A DNA stretch of 64,000 nt from Ichthyophis bannanicus (GCA_033557465.1 CM066031.1:1073299640-1073363639), one strand, 5' to 3'; shown: positions 31,620 through 44,462, counted from the stretch's first letter. The notes: generated from the letters alone by a model not told the origin. Translations and numbers: made by a program.

Positions 31620-33163
31620 CCTATCAGTTTATGGCATTCTTTTTCATGGCGTTAAAGATTTACATCAAGCATGGACATTGTTTAAAAATGCTATCTTGGA
31701 AGCTCAGACCACATGTATTCTACTCTTTAAGAAAAATAGAAAGAAGGCCAAAATACTGCCAGCATGGCTTAAAGGTAATATCAGAGAGGCTGTTGCCAAA
31801 AAAGCATCTTTCAGGAAATAGAAAAAGGAGCCAAATGACGAGTACGGGAAACAACATAAGCATTAACAAGTTAGATGCAAGGCATTGATAGGCAGGCAAA
31901 GAGAGAATTTGAAAAAAGGCTGACCATGGAAGAAAATGCATAATAAAAACTTTTTCAAGTACATTCGTAGTAAAAAAAAAACATGTGAAAGAGTCAATTG
32001 GACCATTAGATGATTGAGTGTTAAAAGGAGTGCTAAGGGAGGACAAGGCCATAGAGGAGAGACTGAATTACACTACTTTGGTCTTTACTGAAGAAGATAT
32101 AGGGAAGTTACCCATGCCAGAAATGGTATTTAAAGGTAATATATCAGAAGAAAGAAATATCGATAAACCTGGAAGATGTATTACAAATATTTGATAAACT
32201 GAAGAGTAGTAAATCACCTGGATCGGATGGCATACATCCAAGGGCGTTGAAAGAACTGAAAGATGAGATTGCAGACCTACTATTAGTAATCTGTGAACTA
32301 TCATTCAAATAATCTGTAGTACCTGAAGATTGAAGAGAGGACAAAGTAATACCAATTTTTAAAAAGGTTTTCAGGGGGATCCAGGAAACCAAAGACATGT
32401 GAGCATGACATCGTTACCGGGTAAAATGGTAGAAACCATTATAAAGAATAAAATTACTGGACATGTAGATAGTCATGATTAATGGGAGAAAGCCAACATG
32501 GATTTATCCAAGGAAAGTCTTGTCTTACTAATCTGTTATATTTTTTGAAGGCATGAATAAACAGGTAGACTAAGGTGAGCTGGTTGATATTGTATACCTG
32601 GATTTTCAGAAAGCCTTTGACAAGAGACTCTTGGCCAAATTAAAAAGTCATGGGACTGGAGGCAGTGTAGTATTGTGGATCAGGAAATGGTTAAGAGAGA
32701 AAGCAGAGAGTAGGGCTAAATGGCCAATTTTCTCAATGGAGAAAGGTGAATAGTGGAGTACCCCAGGGATCTGTGCTGGGCCTTCTGCTTTTTAACATCT
32801 TCATAAATGACCTAGAAATGGGAATAATGAGTGAGGTGATCAAATTTGCTTTTGACACAAAATTATTCAAAGTTGTTACAACAGAAGAGAATTGCGAAAA
32901 ATTGCAAGAGGACCTTGATAATTTGGAAGACTGGACATTCATATGGCAGATGAAATTTAATGTGGACAAGTGTAAAGTTATGCACCTAGGAAAGAACAAC
33001 CCAAACTACGGTTACACAATGCAAGGTTGCACATTTGGAACCACCACCCAGGAAAAAAATTAGGTGTCATCATAGATAATATGTTGAAACCTTCGACCCA
33101 GTGTGCAGCGGCAGCCAAGAAAGCAAATACAGAATCATAGGAATCATAAAAAAAGGACCACAT
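31620..33163 (+). pseudogene. CR1-B ORF2, linker and reverse transcriptase
   Basis: Plus-strand pieces in several frames: a lysine-rich linker (31680-32000), KSPGSDGIHPRALKEL near 32215, SQHGFIQGKS-like text near 32490, VYLDFQKAFDKRLL near 32600, and frame 32746-33063 with GVPQGSVLGLLLFNIFINDLE and KFAFDTKLFK. In the catalytic box the first aspartate position reads F (F-A-F-D), so the enzyme would be dead even without the frameshifts. No C-terminal block or octamer tail follows, because the inverted-duplication arm A begins at 33164. Confidence 0.87.
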
Positions 33164-34588
33164 GCTGGTTAAGTGTGCTTAGCATGGACAACATCATTGT
33201 CAAACAAAATGTGCCATGGTCCTGCAATGTCAGGCAAGGGGGCGACAGGGTAGTTAAATGATGTGCTGAGGGTGCCAAGCACACTGGGCAGAGGTGTCAC
33301 TGCACACATGTGCACAGACAAAGCTAGGAATGCAGGCGGCACTGGGAATCAAAAATGGCCTGAAACAAACAGGAAATAGGCCTTACATGTCTTTCTCATT
33401 ATTGCCAACAGAGGATGCATGCAAGCAGTCTCCAGTGTCCAATTAGAAAGCTATTATAAGCAACCTAAAGTGTCTGTGTGTGGTGATGTTGCCTGTTCCA
33501 AATGGCTCATTCAAGGTCATGGCTTCCCACACATCCAGCAGGTTATTGTGCCTGGTATTGCAGAAAACCAGCTATTGTAGTGACACACCTGTGGCATTGT
33601 CTGGCTTTGTCTCTGTATTTTAACCTACATCCCACAAATCACAATAATTACAGGTTCACATTCAACCACACACTAGAACCATGACAACAACAGGTGAAGA
33701 TCACATTTTACGACTCCCCTGGTTTGCCATTAGGCCCTAATCCCATATCAATCATGGAGAAGCCCTCCAGGTCTGAAGAGCATATGTTGATAATGTGCAG
33801 TTATGTTCTCAGACTCAGATAACCATGTCTGGTTTTGCAATTGATAATGGTTATATGCTCAAATGTCTGAATGTATGGCCTGGGGGAAGGTAGACAAGAG
33901 TGGCTGGCATGACAGAGCAGCCAACCTCGGTACTCTCCTCTCTAACAATGTGGCTTGGGCCACACACATATTGACAGGGGCGTCCTCTTCCTCATGTGGA
34001 GTTAAGGTAGCCAATCAAACATCAGTCCTTTCCTGAAAGGGTATGACACCCTTGAATAGTGGACCTCCACTGGCAGTGCCCTTGAGGAGCACGCTCTGGC
34101 CAAACAACCCCTAGTGGGAGTGGTGTGCCCCCAAAGCCACAATGGGGCCCCATGATGTTCTGTAGGCCCCATCCTAGTCAAGGAACCTTGTGCCATGCTG
34201 TGGGGTCTTGGCTTTGGCCAGTACACATACACATACATTGTCACTGGTGGTTGACCAGAGGATTGTGTACCAAGAACAAAATCTGGCAACTCACTAAGTG
34301 CCATCCAGGACCCTTGTCCCACCACAGATCCTTCAAAGTGCAACAATGGCTTGTGCAGCAATTGCTTATCCGCCATTGGCAAATGCAACAAAGGTGCTGA
34401 TGTGTACCGGTATGCACACAGCAGTATCCTGTCACTACGTTACTATGGCCAATTGTTAACACAACCTCACTCTAACTTAGCCTCCACACAGAGGATACAT
34501 CCAATCCCCTGAGGGGTCTGCTGACTGTGACCACTCTGAGGGGAATGATGTACCTCTTCAAGACAGGCTTGCCTTTGCCTAGGGAAGA

Positions 34589-34870
34589 ATGTTCCCTACG
34601 CAAGATATGTCCTTCCAGGATCTGCACACACATGTGTTTGGGCGCCTCTCTATATCATCAGTCACACAATCAGAGCAAAGGCCAACGGAGACAGAGAGTC
34701 ATCTAAATCACCAAACACCATATGGGGCTGACATCCTGCCATTACAGCAGACCTTACATGATGTCAGTTGGATAATGTGGATGATCCCTCCTAACACCTC
34801 CCCACATTTCCACATGTGCCTCCATCACCTGGTGTGCACTAAGGACACCTCCCTGATCACTCCATCATGA
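34589..34870 (+). other. Unrecognised ORF shared by both arms (93 codons)
   Basis: Frame with TQSEQRPTETESHLNHQTPYG and LHDVSWIMWMIPPNTSPHFH. Arm B keeps the same frame at 58936-59280 on the minus strand (114 codons) with the same strings and few changes. Shared openness is weak evidence for coding, because frames on the opposite strand are also partly shared. No domain recognised. Confidence 0.25.
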
Positions 34871-35963
34871 TTGTGTGTGCTAGGAGGAAGATTAAAGGTT
34901 ACAAACCACATGCCACCAGACCTCCTGGTAGGGAGTGAAAGTCATTATGTGGCCTTGGTGCCTGCATCTTCAATACCTTTAAACTGTCAGACAGGACAGG
35001 TCCCTATACCATTTACATGGGAACGTTCCTGACGGAAGCCAAACAACATCTACAACCTCTAAGTCAACATCTCTCACATCGCAGAGGTCACTACTAGCAA
35101 GCACCTGACAAGCATGGTCAGAACATTTCACATGTTGTGTTTAGGGCAAGTACTAACTATTTCTCATGTGAAGGCAGAGTCTCCCCTATTGCTATTGTTG
35201 CAAGGACACATGGCTGGCTGCAAGCCTCTCACCCGCAGCACTGGGTACAGGCTAACTGGTCAACATCCCCAGTAGTGTTCAGCAGTCCATTTCTGAGGCC
35301 TGCTGGACAGTGTGACCTCAACAAGTCCATCACATAATGCAGATTCTGCAAACATGAGCACTGTAGAAAAGCATTTCCCCAAAAACACCGATTTGGAAGT
35401 CAGTCCTATGCTTAGTACGTAACACCTGCAGTACAAGCTGCTGCAACGTGTGAACATGCTACTATGTTGAGGACACTGACAGCTAGTCGGCCTCAGCAGA
35501 CCCAGCAGTCTGACCCCCCCCTGGCCTTTTACCTCTGTGATGTTGTACATGGCCTTGCAGGCCCTCCATGGACAGCAAATGTACAGAGGTTCAGGAAATT
35601 GAGGTCACCTTATGCCCAGATGAGGGGAGCTAACATCTGAACCATGGACTGTGTTTGTCCTAGAAGATGGTAGAGGCGTCAAGCACATATATGCTCAACC
35701 CCATCAATAGTGGGGGCAGACACTCAGCAAACCTCACCCAAACAGAATAAACAAGTAACACCTTGTGCACCTCACTGATCAATGGAGAAGTTAACTTATC
35801 CCCACAAGGGTGTTGGTCTCTCACACCCCAATGTCCACAAACCTACAGGAAATGGAGCTCACAGCCACATCTGACATGCCACACAAGTGAATACATCTTT
35901 GTTCCTGATGACATTCTAAATTAACCTCTCAAGATGCATAATCCCTGACCAACACAAGCAGAT

Positions 35964-36302
35964 ATGCCTGTGTTGTTAACATCACATGGCTGTGCACACA
36001 CATCGTCTCTGCCAAAAATCACACCGGAAGTTCCTTTGGTCCCCACCATCAAGGAAACCACTATTGGAAATCTCCTTTTCTCCAGCTGCGGCTCAGCACC
36101 TACAGGTTTCAGAAAGTGCATGTTTGTGTTTTGCAGTTATGTACATAACAAGGGAATGAACTGGTGGGCCGAATTGGATGACTGCCACATGCACCCACAG
36201 TCGAAAAAATATGTCCAGGGAGCTCTCGCATATCCAATGCATAGACCCCAATATGTAGGCCCTGTCAGCTATCCTGTGGAATATTGTCTGACACCTACAT
36301 AA
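35964..36302 (+). other. Unrecognised ORF shared by both arms (112 codons)
   Basis: Starts MPVLLTSHGCAHTSSLPK and ends VEYCLTPT. Arm B keeps the same 112-codon frame at 57842-57504 on the minus strand. Cysteines are scattered and there is no signal peptide or known domain. The opposite strand is also open in arm B (57616-57927), so coding strand is undecided. Confidence 0.3.
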
Positions 36303-36457
36303 ACGCTGTACCTCATAGGTACATGGCTAGCTATCGGACTCCCAAATACATACCTGACTGAGACGCAATCTCCTTGCATTGTTCAATGTGGTTGGACAGC
36401 ACTACAACATGCGCATCTCTCACCTCATGAGATGCATCAGCTGCTAGGTCAGATGGC

Positions 36458-36757
36458 ATGTATGGTGCATGTGATTCCCAACGTGTGTCTCCACATGAGA
36501 CCAGCACAGTGGCCACAGTCTCTTCCCAATGGACACAAGCAACAGGCTATCTCTCAGATGTGCCAGTGAACACAAACCCATATACCCTGTGCCTGCACAG
36601 GTGTCAGACAGCAGACAAACTAATGCAGGGTTCACCTGTCCAGCAAACCCCTCCTCATAACCCATTAACAACAGATGCGTCTAATGTGAACTGTGATGCA
36701 CATGTTCTGGACACCTCAACCCAAGCCGACTTGAATTGTCAGGAGAGTCAGTTATGA
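36458..36757 (+). other. Unrecognised ORF shared by both arms (99 codons)
   Basis: Frame MYGACDSQRVSPHETSTVAT ending NCQESQL. Arm B extends the same frame to 158 codons (57414-56938, minus), upstream and past the arm A stop. It is hydrophilic and rich in Ser, Thr and Gln. No domain recognised. It could be an exon of a transposon protein whose other exons include 39115-39186 and 39341-39966, but no splicing link is shown. Confidence 0.3.
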
Positions 36758-39114
36758 AACAATCTGTTTGTACTGTAAGAAACCTGGCAGGATATTAATG
36801 TCCAACATTCACCTCAACAGGTCAATGGGATAATAATTCCTGCAGTCAATCACGTAGTTATGATATAGGTAAACAAACAAGGGGGAGAAGCCTCTGTGTC
36901 TCATTGTGACAACGCACCTGAACTCTGTGTGTTTGCCGCACACCAGCAGATCCATCTCCTGGCAGTCCATCTCCCTGGCAATCACAACTCTTTGCCATAC
37001 CAAATGAATTGTGTTGTGCAATTGAAAATATTTTGTTACACACTTAATACCTTTGGTGAGTATTGCAACTCTGGCCACCGTAACAGACATACATGTTTTT
37101 CACGTCCATCATATGCAACACCTACACGGTTCTATACACCAATACAAGCTCATAGCTATCAAGCGAGGGATGTTGCCCAGCTCAACTCGGGACAGACATG
37201 TCTACATGCCTTATCTAACATTGCCTGGATTGCATATAGCCTATTGCAACACCTGAGGGACCGAAGCTACATTATCCGCATAGTCTGACGCTTGCAACAA
37301 CAGTTGTGATACCTTAGGATTCCACATATGACCCTGGTTTCTCCCCTGTATGTGGGCCAGCTCAATTATGTTTTCCGGTGGAGGACGGGGATGTATGGCA
37401 TATGGAACCCACCTCTCTACACCCGAGAGACTGGCTACTGATGGCTGAACCTCCGTTGACACTCCCCTCGTTCAGGATGCGCATGATGCCCTTTGTGCTA
37501 CCAAGACCCTTCCACAGGGCAATCCTTTGCCATCAGTTGTACATGTCATCTGATGTGTTGTTAAAAAACCGCATGTAATCCCTCTTTTCCTCCGTGGATG
37601 AACATGTTTATGCCCTATGCCATTATTCTGCAAACAATGGTTCCCAAACTGAGTATGATCGAGTCCATTGATGTGGCATTGCAGCTCCATCTGAGTCTAT
37701 CTCTGTTCAGCCCATGTCATCCCATTTACGCCTATTGGGTATCATGAGAGACCTGAATCATACAGGACCTGCCTGTACAACACCTCCAGGGCCATGGGAT
37801 CCCACTGTGTTGGCAGGGTAGCGATCTCCAGCAGTCTCTGAGGCTACCAATACTACATCGCCAAAGGGTTGTGACCTGTCAAATGAAATACCATCTTGTA
37901 ATCACATCAGCAAGACGTATCAATGAATCGCTAGCTCTATAGCCTCATCCACACCACACAATATTTGAACATGGCCACGTCCTCCCATGGCCGCATAAAC
38001 ACAGCATGTCTAAGGTGGTTTCCTTCCTTCATTTGGAAAAAAAGTTGTAGTTACCTGTAGCCTGTACACAGTCGAATGATGCAAATTCCGTGCAGACGCC
38101 ACCTACCTTGCACTGCGAATACAGTGTTGCATTGCATCTGCAGAGGACCCAGCTACAGCAAACGTCCTCTCAACTATGCAGAGTCTCATACTGATAGCTT
38201 GTGGGTACAGTAGTGTCACAGCGATTGTTACCCACCTGCATTGCTCAGTGTATTTACCGTTCTCTACCATAGATACCACCATTCTCTGGTGGCGCGTGTG
38301 CACAATCTCAATGTGACAGTCATGGCAAACCCCTGCGCTTACGTTCATTCTTTAGTTATGAACAACATATTTTGAAACTAATACCAGGTCTGCCCTCACG
38401 CTTGACATAAGCTTGAAGGAGGGCCCTTCCAGGCATGCCGTGGTAATTCAGGCAGCTTTGCCAAACCTCTGCTAGATGTCAACCACTCCTATCTGCCACT
38501 CCCAGAGGATCCTATAAACACATGTGTGGAAGAGGAGGCCACCCACAGACCCTCAGCACACTGGTGCGACCTTTCTAGCTTCCTCATATATCGTTTTGCC
38601 ACATAATTGCCCATGTGTTGCGTGTAGCTGGCGATAGCATAGTTCATCCCCTGTAAGAGGTGCTATGCAGGAGCAGCAGCATTAGGTACTCACAAACCGC
38701 CCATCTCCCCTTGTGGGTTGTGTCTCTCTCTCTCTGTCCCTGTAACATTCCCACTATTTTTTTCTCTTGTCCGCCCTGTGTAAGCTGTATACTCTACTGG
38801 AGAGAAACATGTTGGACAAGGGGGAAGGCAGCACATGCACACTGTGGGATGCTGGCATAGACTTATTCAAAGGATGCGGGTTAGCATTGACAAACACACT
38901 CCCTTGCCACCAACATTAACCACATGTGATGACATATGCCTGTTGCCCATGGAGTTCCCCGGTGACAGGTGATGAACTATGCAATACATGACACAGACAC
39001 ACAGCAGTGGGGCAGGAGCAGCAAGACGCTGGCCCCACTGATGTGTGTTTGTGTGGACTAACCAGCAGAAGGTGACCAGTCACTAATGCCCCCACCTTTT
39101 CCTTGCACATCCAC

Positions 39115-39186
39115 AGGTCGAGGATCTACGGAAGAAGGCCAGGGAGCTGCGCCTCCACCATGGCGCCTACCTCCAGCGCCTCCAGG
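39115..39186 (+). pseudogene. Possible transposon-protein exon
   Basis: VEDLRKKARELRLHHGAYLQ followed by RLQG, preceded by a pyrimidine-rich stretch ending ACAG and followed by GTGAGAG, a good splice donor. The next exon candidate begins at 39341 after CTTCCACAG. Basic amphipathic helix. The combination of a charged helix, an acidic tract and a coiled coil resembles accessory proteins of PIF/Harbinger-type transposons, but no Myb domain was seen. Confidence 0.4.
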
Positions 39187-39340
39187 GTGAGAGCTCCCAA
39201 CAGGGTGATGTTGAATATTTACAAAGTGGCTGATCTGTAATACATGTTCCATTGTCCCAGACGCCTGTGTGGTGGCTGCATATGTAGAAGTGCTAGATGT
39301 CTGACATAACAACGTGCTGATGACTGTCATCTTCCACAGA

Positions 39341-39966
39341 TGGTGATGTCCCTGAGGATGAGCCCACCACCTCTGCACAACTGCTGAGGCGCCCAAAAAC
39401 ACCACATGATGAGGAGGTGGTGGTGGTGTTGGACACTACAGAGGAAGAGGAGGAGGAGGTGGAGGAGGAGGAGGTGGAGGAGGAGGAGGAGGAAGTGGTG
39501 GTGGAGGCGTCAACACCAGCTGACGACACAGAAGAGGGGGCAGATGTGCATCGGGAAGGGTTGTGGGGGGGGAGGCAGGGGGAGAGAGGGTGTAGGTGAT
39601 GTGGGGGATGGTGGGGAGGGGTCAGGGGGGGAGGAGGGCACAGCAGGGGTGTGGGAAAGTGATGGGGAAGACAGGACATCACAGGGCACTGTGGGCTCCC
39701 CCCAGCCACACCAGTTGTCTCCACCATCCAAGGCCCCACACAGGGGCTACGCAGATGCCACCACACAGACACCAGCGAGAATGTGTGTGTGTGGTGGCAG
39801 ATGCGTAGACAACCTGTCAGTGGCCCTGGATGCGATGGAGCAACGTCTCCACCAACTGTGCCACTCACAGCAGTGGCTGGCAGGAGTGATTGAGAGGGTG
39901 GTTGCCGAGGTGGTATGTCTACCATGTCGGCAACCACCCCCTGAATGGCGTCACTGGCGTCAGTGA
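39341..39966 (+). pseudogene. Acidic and coiled-coil ORF, possible second exon
   Basis: Opens DGDVPEDEPTTSAQLLRRPK, then a long run of Glu with Val, then EGADVHREGL. At a G homopolymer (about 39563-39570) the sensible frame shifts by one. It then continues with DGGEGSGGEEG, a Pro/Ser-rich linker and VDNLSVALDAMEQRLHQLCH, a leucine-heptad stretch likely to form a coiled coil, before a stop. A single homopolymer frameshift could be an assembly error or a real mutation. The counterpart in arm B is rearranged. Function is unknown; a transposon accessory protein is one possibility. Confidence 0.4.
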
Positions 39967-40361
39967 TGGTGCCAGTGACGTCCACACATGTGCCCTGTGG
40001 TGCCCTGTCTTCCATCACTGGGCATGCTGAGGAAGGGTGGGGCTCATGTGGGGGTGGGGGGTAGTGTGTTGTCATTTGTTCAGGGCGGGTGTGTGTGTGA
40101 GGGGCGGGGAGGGTGTGGTTTGGGGGGGGGTGATGGTATTCTCCCCCTCCCTACACATGTATATAGTTCCCCTTTTTTTTGTAATATATAAAACTATTTT
40201 GTTACATACCTTGTACTGCTCACGTGTCTCACTTTGCATAGGACTATGGATGCCAGCATGTGATATGTGTGCGGACAGATAAGGTCTGCACTGGTAAACA
40301 TGCGTGTGATACCTCAATTGGCTGCACATGCAGTTTGTCTGGAGGACCATGTGTGTAGGTG

Positions 40362-40535
40362 TCTAATTTTTTATTTATTTTTATTTATTACAGTTGCTTA
40401 TATACCGCACTATTTGGCATCAGCGCAGTTCACAGTATAACAAAATGACCAAAACACATTTCTGTTTGGTTTTACATCGAACAGGGGTATAAACTTGGAT
40501 AACAGGGGGGGTTTGAACTAATACCAGGGTGTTTC
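40362..40535 (-). mobile_element. Minus-strand L2-like LINE 3' tail in arm A
   Basis: TTTATTTATTTTTATTTATT followed by TTATATACCGCACTATTTGG and CATCAGCGCAG. Same terminus as 13629-13985 and 51985-52640. Absent from arm B at the matching place (near 54250), so it inserted after the duplication or was lost from B. Confidence 0.75.
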
Positions 40536-40823
40536 ATTATATGTTGCTACGTAGCGTCTGTCACAGAGACGTACATGTCACAGGGATGGGTATAGCTGAA
40601 CGACATTTTTCTACATATATGAGCAGCCAACATATGCATGCCACCCATTTCTGCCTCTGTCACATGCATCCCTATGGTGGGGTGAAAGGCATGTCCTCAC
40701 TGCTATAGGCAAGGGCAAGGGTCACACATATGCCACCAATGTGTGGTCTATGAGGGGTTGCACATGGTGATGAGTATGGGAACCAAACAGGCAATTTAAA
40801 ACATAGTCCCCCTGTTTCCACAT

Positions 40824-40974
40824 CAGGGGTGGGGAACCATGGTCCTGGAGAGCTGCAGACCAGTCTGTTTTTTGGGATATCCCTAATGAATATGCATGAG
40901 ATAGATATGCATTAGAGATATCGTGGCAACCTGACGGGTTTGTGGGCCTCCAGGGCTGTATTTGGACACCCCTG
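40824..40974. mobile_element. hAT-like MITE
   Basis: Starts CAGGGGTGGGGAACC and ends GGACACCCCTG, with internal AATATGCATGAGA. Related to the copies at 41218 and 50115. No clear 8-bp duplication. Confidence 0.65.
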
Positions 40975-41217
40975 CCTTACACCTCTGTCATTTCAGGTTG
41001 TGAGTGGGCAAGGTGCAGATATCCACGACATCAAAGGGTGAGATTGAATTTGTCACATTCCACCTCACATCTCACCACAACCAAGATTTGGTCTATTAGA
41101 CAACTTTTTGGTGGTGGTGAGAATCGATGGGGACTGGTAAACATTCTAGATACCCTTTCCATGTGTAGGACATCTGCACCTTGCCCACTCACAATCATAA
41201 ATGACAGAGGTGTACGG

Positions 41218-41368
41218 CAGGGGTGTCCAAATCCAGCCCCGGAGGGCCACAAACCAGTCAGGTTGGCAGGATATGTATAATGCATATATATCTCATGCAT
41301 ATTCCTTAGGGATGTTGCGAAAAAAAGACTGGTCTGTGGCTCTGCAGGACCAGGGTTCCCCGGCCCTG
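41218..41368. mobile_element. hAT-like MITE
   Basis: CAGGGGTGTCCAAATCCAG at the left and CCAGGGTTCCCCGGCCCTG at the right, with internal CATGCATATTCC. 151 bp, like the copy 240 bp to its left. Confidence 0.65.
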
Positions 41369-41608
41369 CTATACATGGATGTCTGTGCACACTGGTCCGC
41401 TGCAGCTCATAGGCTGTGGTGACACAATGTACATGTGACACATTGCATATGTCTGCATCATGAACATAGTACCTGCCTGTGCCAAAGTAGCTGCAGCATG
41501 GGACCTGTGTGCAGGTCATATGGTCTTGCCCCCCCCCTTTCAAAAATACACACGCCACCACATGGACACTCATTGGGAACACACAGTGCATGTAGTGTAT
41601 GACAGCTG

Positions 41609-41614
41609 TTTATT
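41609..41614 (-). terminator. Possible polyadenylation signal
   Basis: AATAAA on the minus strand, about 260 bases downstream of the stop of the 41873-42114 exon. Confidence 0.35.
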
Positions 41615-41872
41615 GTCACAGCTTTTCTCTCACATTTACATATTTATACAAACATGTCTATAATAATGTTGAGATTTCCACCAAAGCGGTTAACATGTCA
41701 CACACACAACATAAGATTTGCATATGCCAGCTTTGTAAATATCACCCATAAGAACCCTCCAAAACAGGATGAACTATGTACATATTTTTTACAAATGTGC
41801 AGTGCAACAGAAAATTAACCTATGCTTTCTTGCTGTAAATGCGGATAAAAGCATCGTCTAGCGACGATGTGG

Positions 41873-42114
41873 TCACCCACGCCTGCCACGTCGGGCCCCT
41901 CCCCCTCGCAGGGCAATACTCTCTTCCGGATATATTGGTGGTGGTGGTGCAGGTGCAGCTCGCCACATAACATCAAGCATGCCCTCAAGGGCCTCACACA
42001 TGCGAGCAAGGGGCATGGCTCTGACCCCCTCATTTAATTGGTGGAGCTCAGCACACACCTCCCTTGTGTTCTGCTCCACAGCACGGAGAATCCTCTCCAG
42101 AACACGTCGATTGC
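41873..42114 (-). pseudogene. Possible C-terminal exon of a transposon accessory protein
   Basis: On the minus strand a CACAG acceptor leads into NRRVLERILRAVEQNTREVC, AELHQLNEGVRAMPLARMCE, a proline run, and a basic tail ending GGGARRGRRG and a stop. Heptad spacing of Leu and Val suggests a coiled coil. A coiled-coil C-terminal exon with a basic tail is seen in Myb-like proteins of PIF/Harbinger transposons. No upstream Myb exon was identified, so the assignment is tentative. An AATAAA lies downstream at 41609-41614. Confidence 0.4.
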
Positions 42115-44454
42115 CTGTGAATGGGACACAAGGTGGTCTATGAGGTACCTGTCCACTAATACAACGTCATACAGAAACATGTCATGCACATCCCACACGA
42201 TTGATAATATGTTAGGCCAGAGTAACGTATAAACATGGATAGGGGTTGGATAGATAAATCTCACAGTAGTACACGTCATATAAACCCAGAGGACACTTTA
42301 CAGGACATAGATGTGTGAGCCCAACCCAACGGTCGATAGCCCCTGCAGACACACCCACATACTAATGACGTAGCAACAGGATTGGGCAAGGATAGCTATC
42401 ACATATCCTTCGGGAAGGGGAGGTGCAGCATGCAGCAGGCACAAAAGACTCAGCTGGGCAGCAGCAGTGATGAACAGAGGAATGTCTATAAATGTCTGCA
42501 CAGGTCAAGCCACATTTGAAGGGATAACCACAATATGTACAGGTTACAGGAGATGTGTTCTTGACTCAGTGTGATGGAATGTCAGCACAGGGATATCACA
42601 CCTTACTTGCACAGGTGGACTGCTGCTGCACGTGTGTGACACCTGAGAGGTCCATATGTACCTTGTGTAACACTGAGGAGGGTTTGGGAATGAGATCTTG
42701 TAGACCTTGGAACAAACCTGGAGGGTTCAGACAGAGCAGTGGGAGCAACAGAGGGAGCCATCAGAGGTGGTCAAAACCAAGGCAATCACTGACTGGGTAT
42801 GTTGAGGAAATCACAGCTGGTGGTACTGACTGGTGGAGGACAGTGATAGCCACAGTTGACGGGGTATGTTTATGATTTCAGTAGGCATCATGGGTCTTAG
42901 CGGAGGGGTTGGCTAGTCTTTATAAACTACACATAGGTATTTTGCTTATCTATCTGCTTACATGTGTCTTTCCAAGCCCTCCTTTGCACACATGTGTATT
43001 TGAACAGGGCACACAGCTCCAGCAAGGGACATTGTTGTCCTCTGCACCCTTCCAAAAACAACTTTACAATCTGCATACTGCCGCTGCTGCCCCAGCAATG
43101 GCAGAATGGAGTGTTCTTTAGGTCCCCCTCTGTTCTGTTATCCTCTCTGCAATTCTTTTATGATCTGAGGGCACACATTGCATTTTGCAAAGGGAGAGTG
43201 TCTACCTTCCCTCTGTGTTTAGGCCACAGGTGCTCTTGCCAAATGTCGACTAGGCTCCTTTAGAAACAGGGGTGTGATGGATAGCTTATCAATAGGCCCT
43301 TTGCCGTAAAGGAAACGCAATGCAGACAATGTTCCCTTGCAATCATGTGTGGTCCTGCAGAGGGGCACAACGGACAGAGGGCCCCCCCCTCCCCGTGACA
43401 CTCCATTTTTTTACTGCTGCAGCAACATCGAAAAGAAAAAGGTGATTGCGGCAAAACATCACATAGCCAATGGTGTTGTAGAGGTCAGGACGTGACGTGC
43501 AGAGGGCTGTGGGTTGTGTTGTTTTAGGACATGATATGGGTTTTTAGTGAGGTAGTCCGGTGTGACGTGGCTTTTGGGGGGGGCTAGGACCCTTAATGGA
43601 CTATAGGTGAGTGAGACCAGTAAGGAGCTGTGGGATGAGGGCCCATGTCTGGGTCAGGGGTCTTGGAGTATTTGTGATAGGATTGCACATGAGCTGTTGG
43701 AGGATGGTATGACAGGAATTGAGTTTTGTGGGTGGGTGGTGTTACATAGTCTCCCTGAGGTGGTTGAACTGCAAATTAGCCTCATGGGGTGCCGTAGTAT
43801 CAGGTTGGCCTGTGTGACAGGGAATTAGGTTTGACATGGGCTGATGTTTGTTGTAGGACATGGCTATGTATGGCCTGATGGGGTACTGTGTCTTGAGGAG
43901 GGCCGGATGAGGGGATCTCCACTTTATCTGGATGTCTGAGCTAGTCATTGCAATTGCCTGCTGCAAGGACTAGACAGAATTGTATGCTGGCTAAGGGCGA
44001 AACTGCAAGGGAGCTGATGTTGGGGAATGAATTGAATGTGATGGTGCTGGGACACGTTAATCCTGAAATGTATTTATGTGTTTTGTGTGGGAGTGGGTGA
44101 TACCTCTAGAATAGACTTGGTTTTGTGAGGGTAGGTGAGGTTTGAGATTGCCATGATGCAAAAGTGAGCGACAGTGAGGGAACTGAGGGTATTACTACAA
44201 GGAAAAGATGGGTATGTTAACACTAATGTGAAAATGTACAGCGGAAAAACCAATAGCATAGAGCAGTCTGAGCGAATACACATCAGACGATGGTGAGTGA
44301 TGTCACCAACCCCCTAGGCTCCTAGAATAGAAGGCTGGAGGGATGTTGTGTGGGTCCTCTTATTACAAGCAAGGACTTGGTTATGTCCCCTGGGTTTGGA
44401 ATGTTCCAATAGCCAGTCAATAAGAAAGTAGTTGCGGACGAGTGACTATGCTTT
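42115..44454. other. Unassigned sequence between MITE region and gag-like ORF
   Basis: No gene or repeat family recognised. Short frames such as 42555-42875 on the plus strand have no motifs. From about 43550 to 44350 the plus strand is G-rich and TGTG-rich. Confidence 0.4.
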
Positions 44455-44462
44455 CAAGAGGT

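Larger units (their letters stand above)
33164..40725. repeat. Arm A of a large inverted duplication
   Basis: Reads, in reverse complement, collinearly with 54080-60650. Anchor pairs are 33164-33260 with 60550-60650, 34000-34460 with 59345-59810, 35964-36516 with 57290-57842, 38103-38348 with 55495-55740, 39190-39510 with 54440-54770, and 40540-40725 with 54080-54245. Arm A additionally carries an L2-like tail (40362-40535) and the stretch 39525-40205, which arm B lacks in place. Similarity is high but not perfect. In the 60 codons of the pair 36331-36516 and 57290-57472, I count nine amino-acid differences. The arm may be a large repeat or a segmental duplication; its function is unknown. 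Confidence 0.85.

Noticed and set aside
34002..34391. 129-codon minus ORF (and its arm B match 59377-59805) as a host gene
   Set aside because: No domain recognised, the opposite strand is open too, and no splice or start context; left as part of the arms.
39293..40075. 260-codon minus-strand ORF rich in Pro and Ser
   Set aside because: Antisense of the Glu-rich plus-strand frame; Ser runs are the reverse of GAG codons, and the plus strand has splice signals and a coiled coil.
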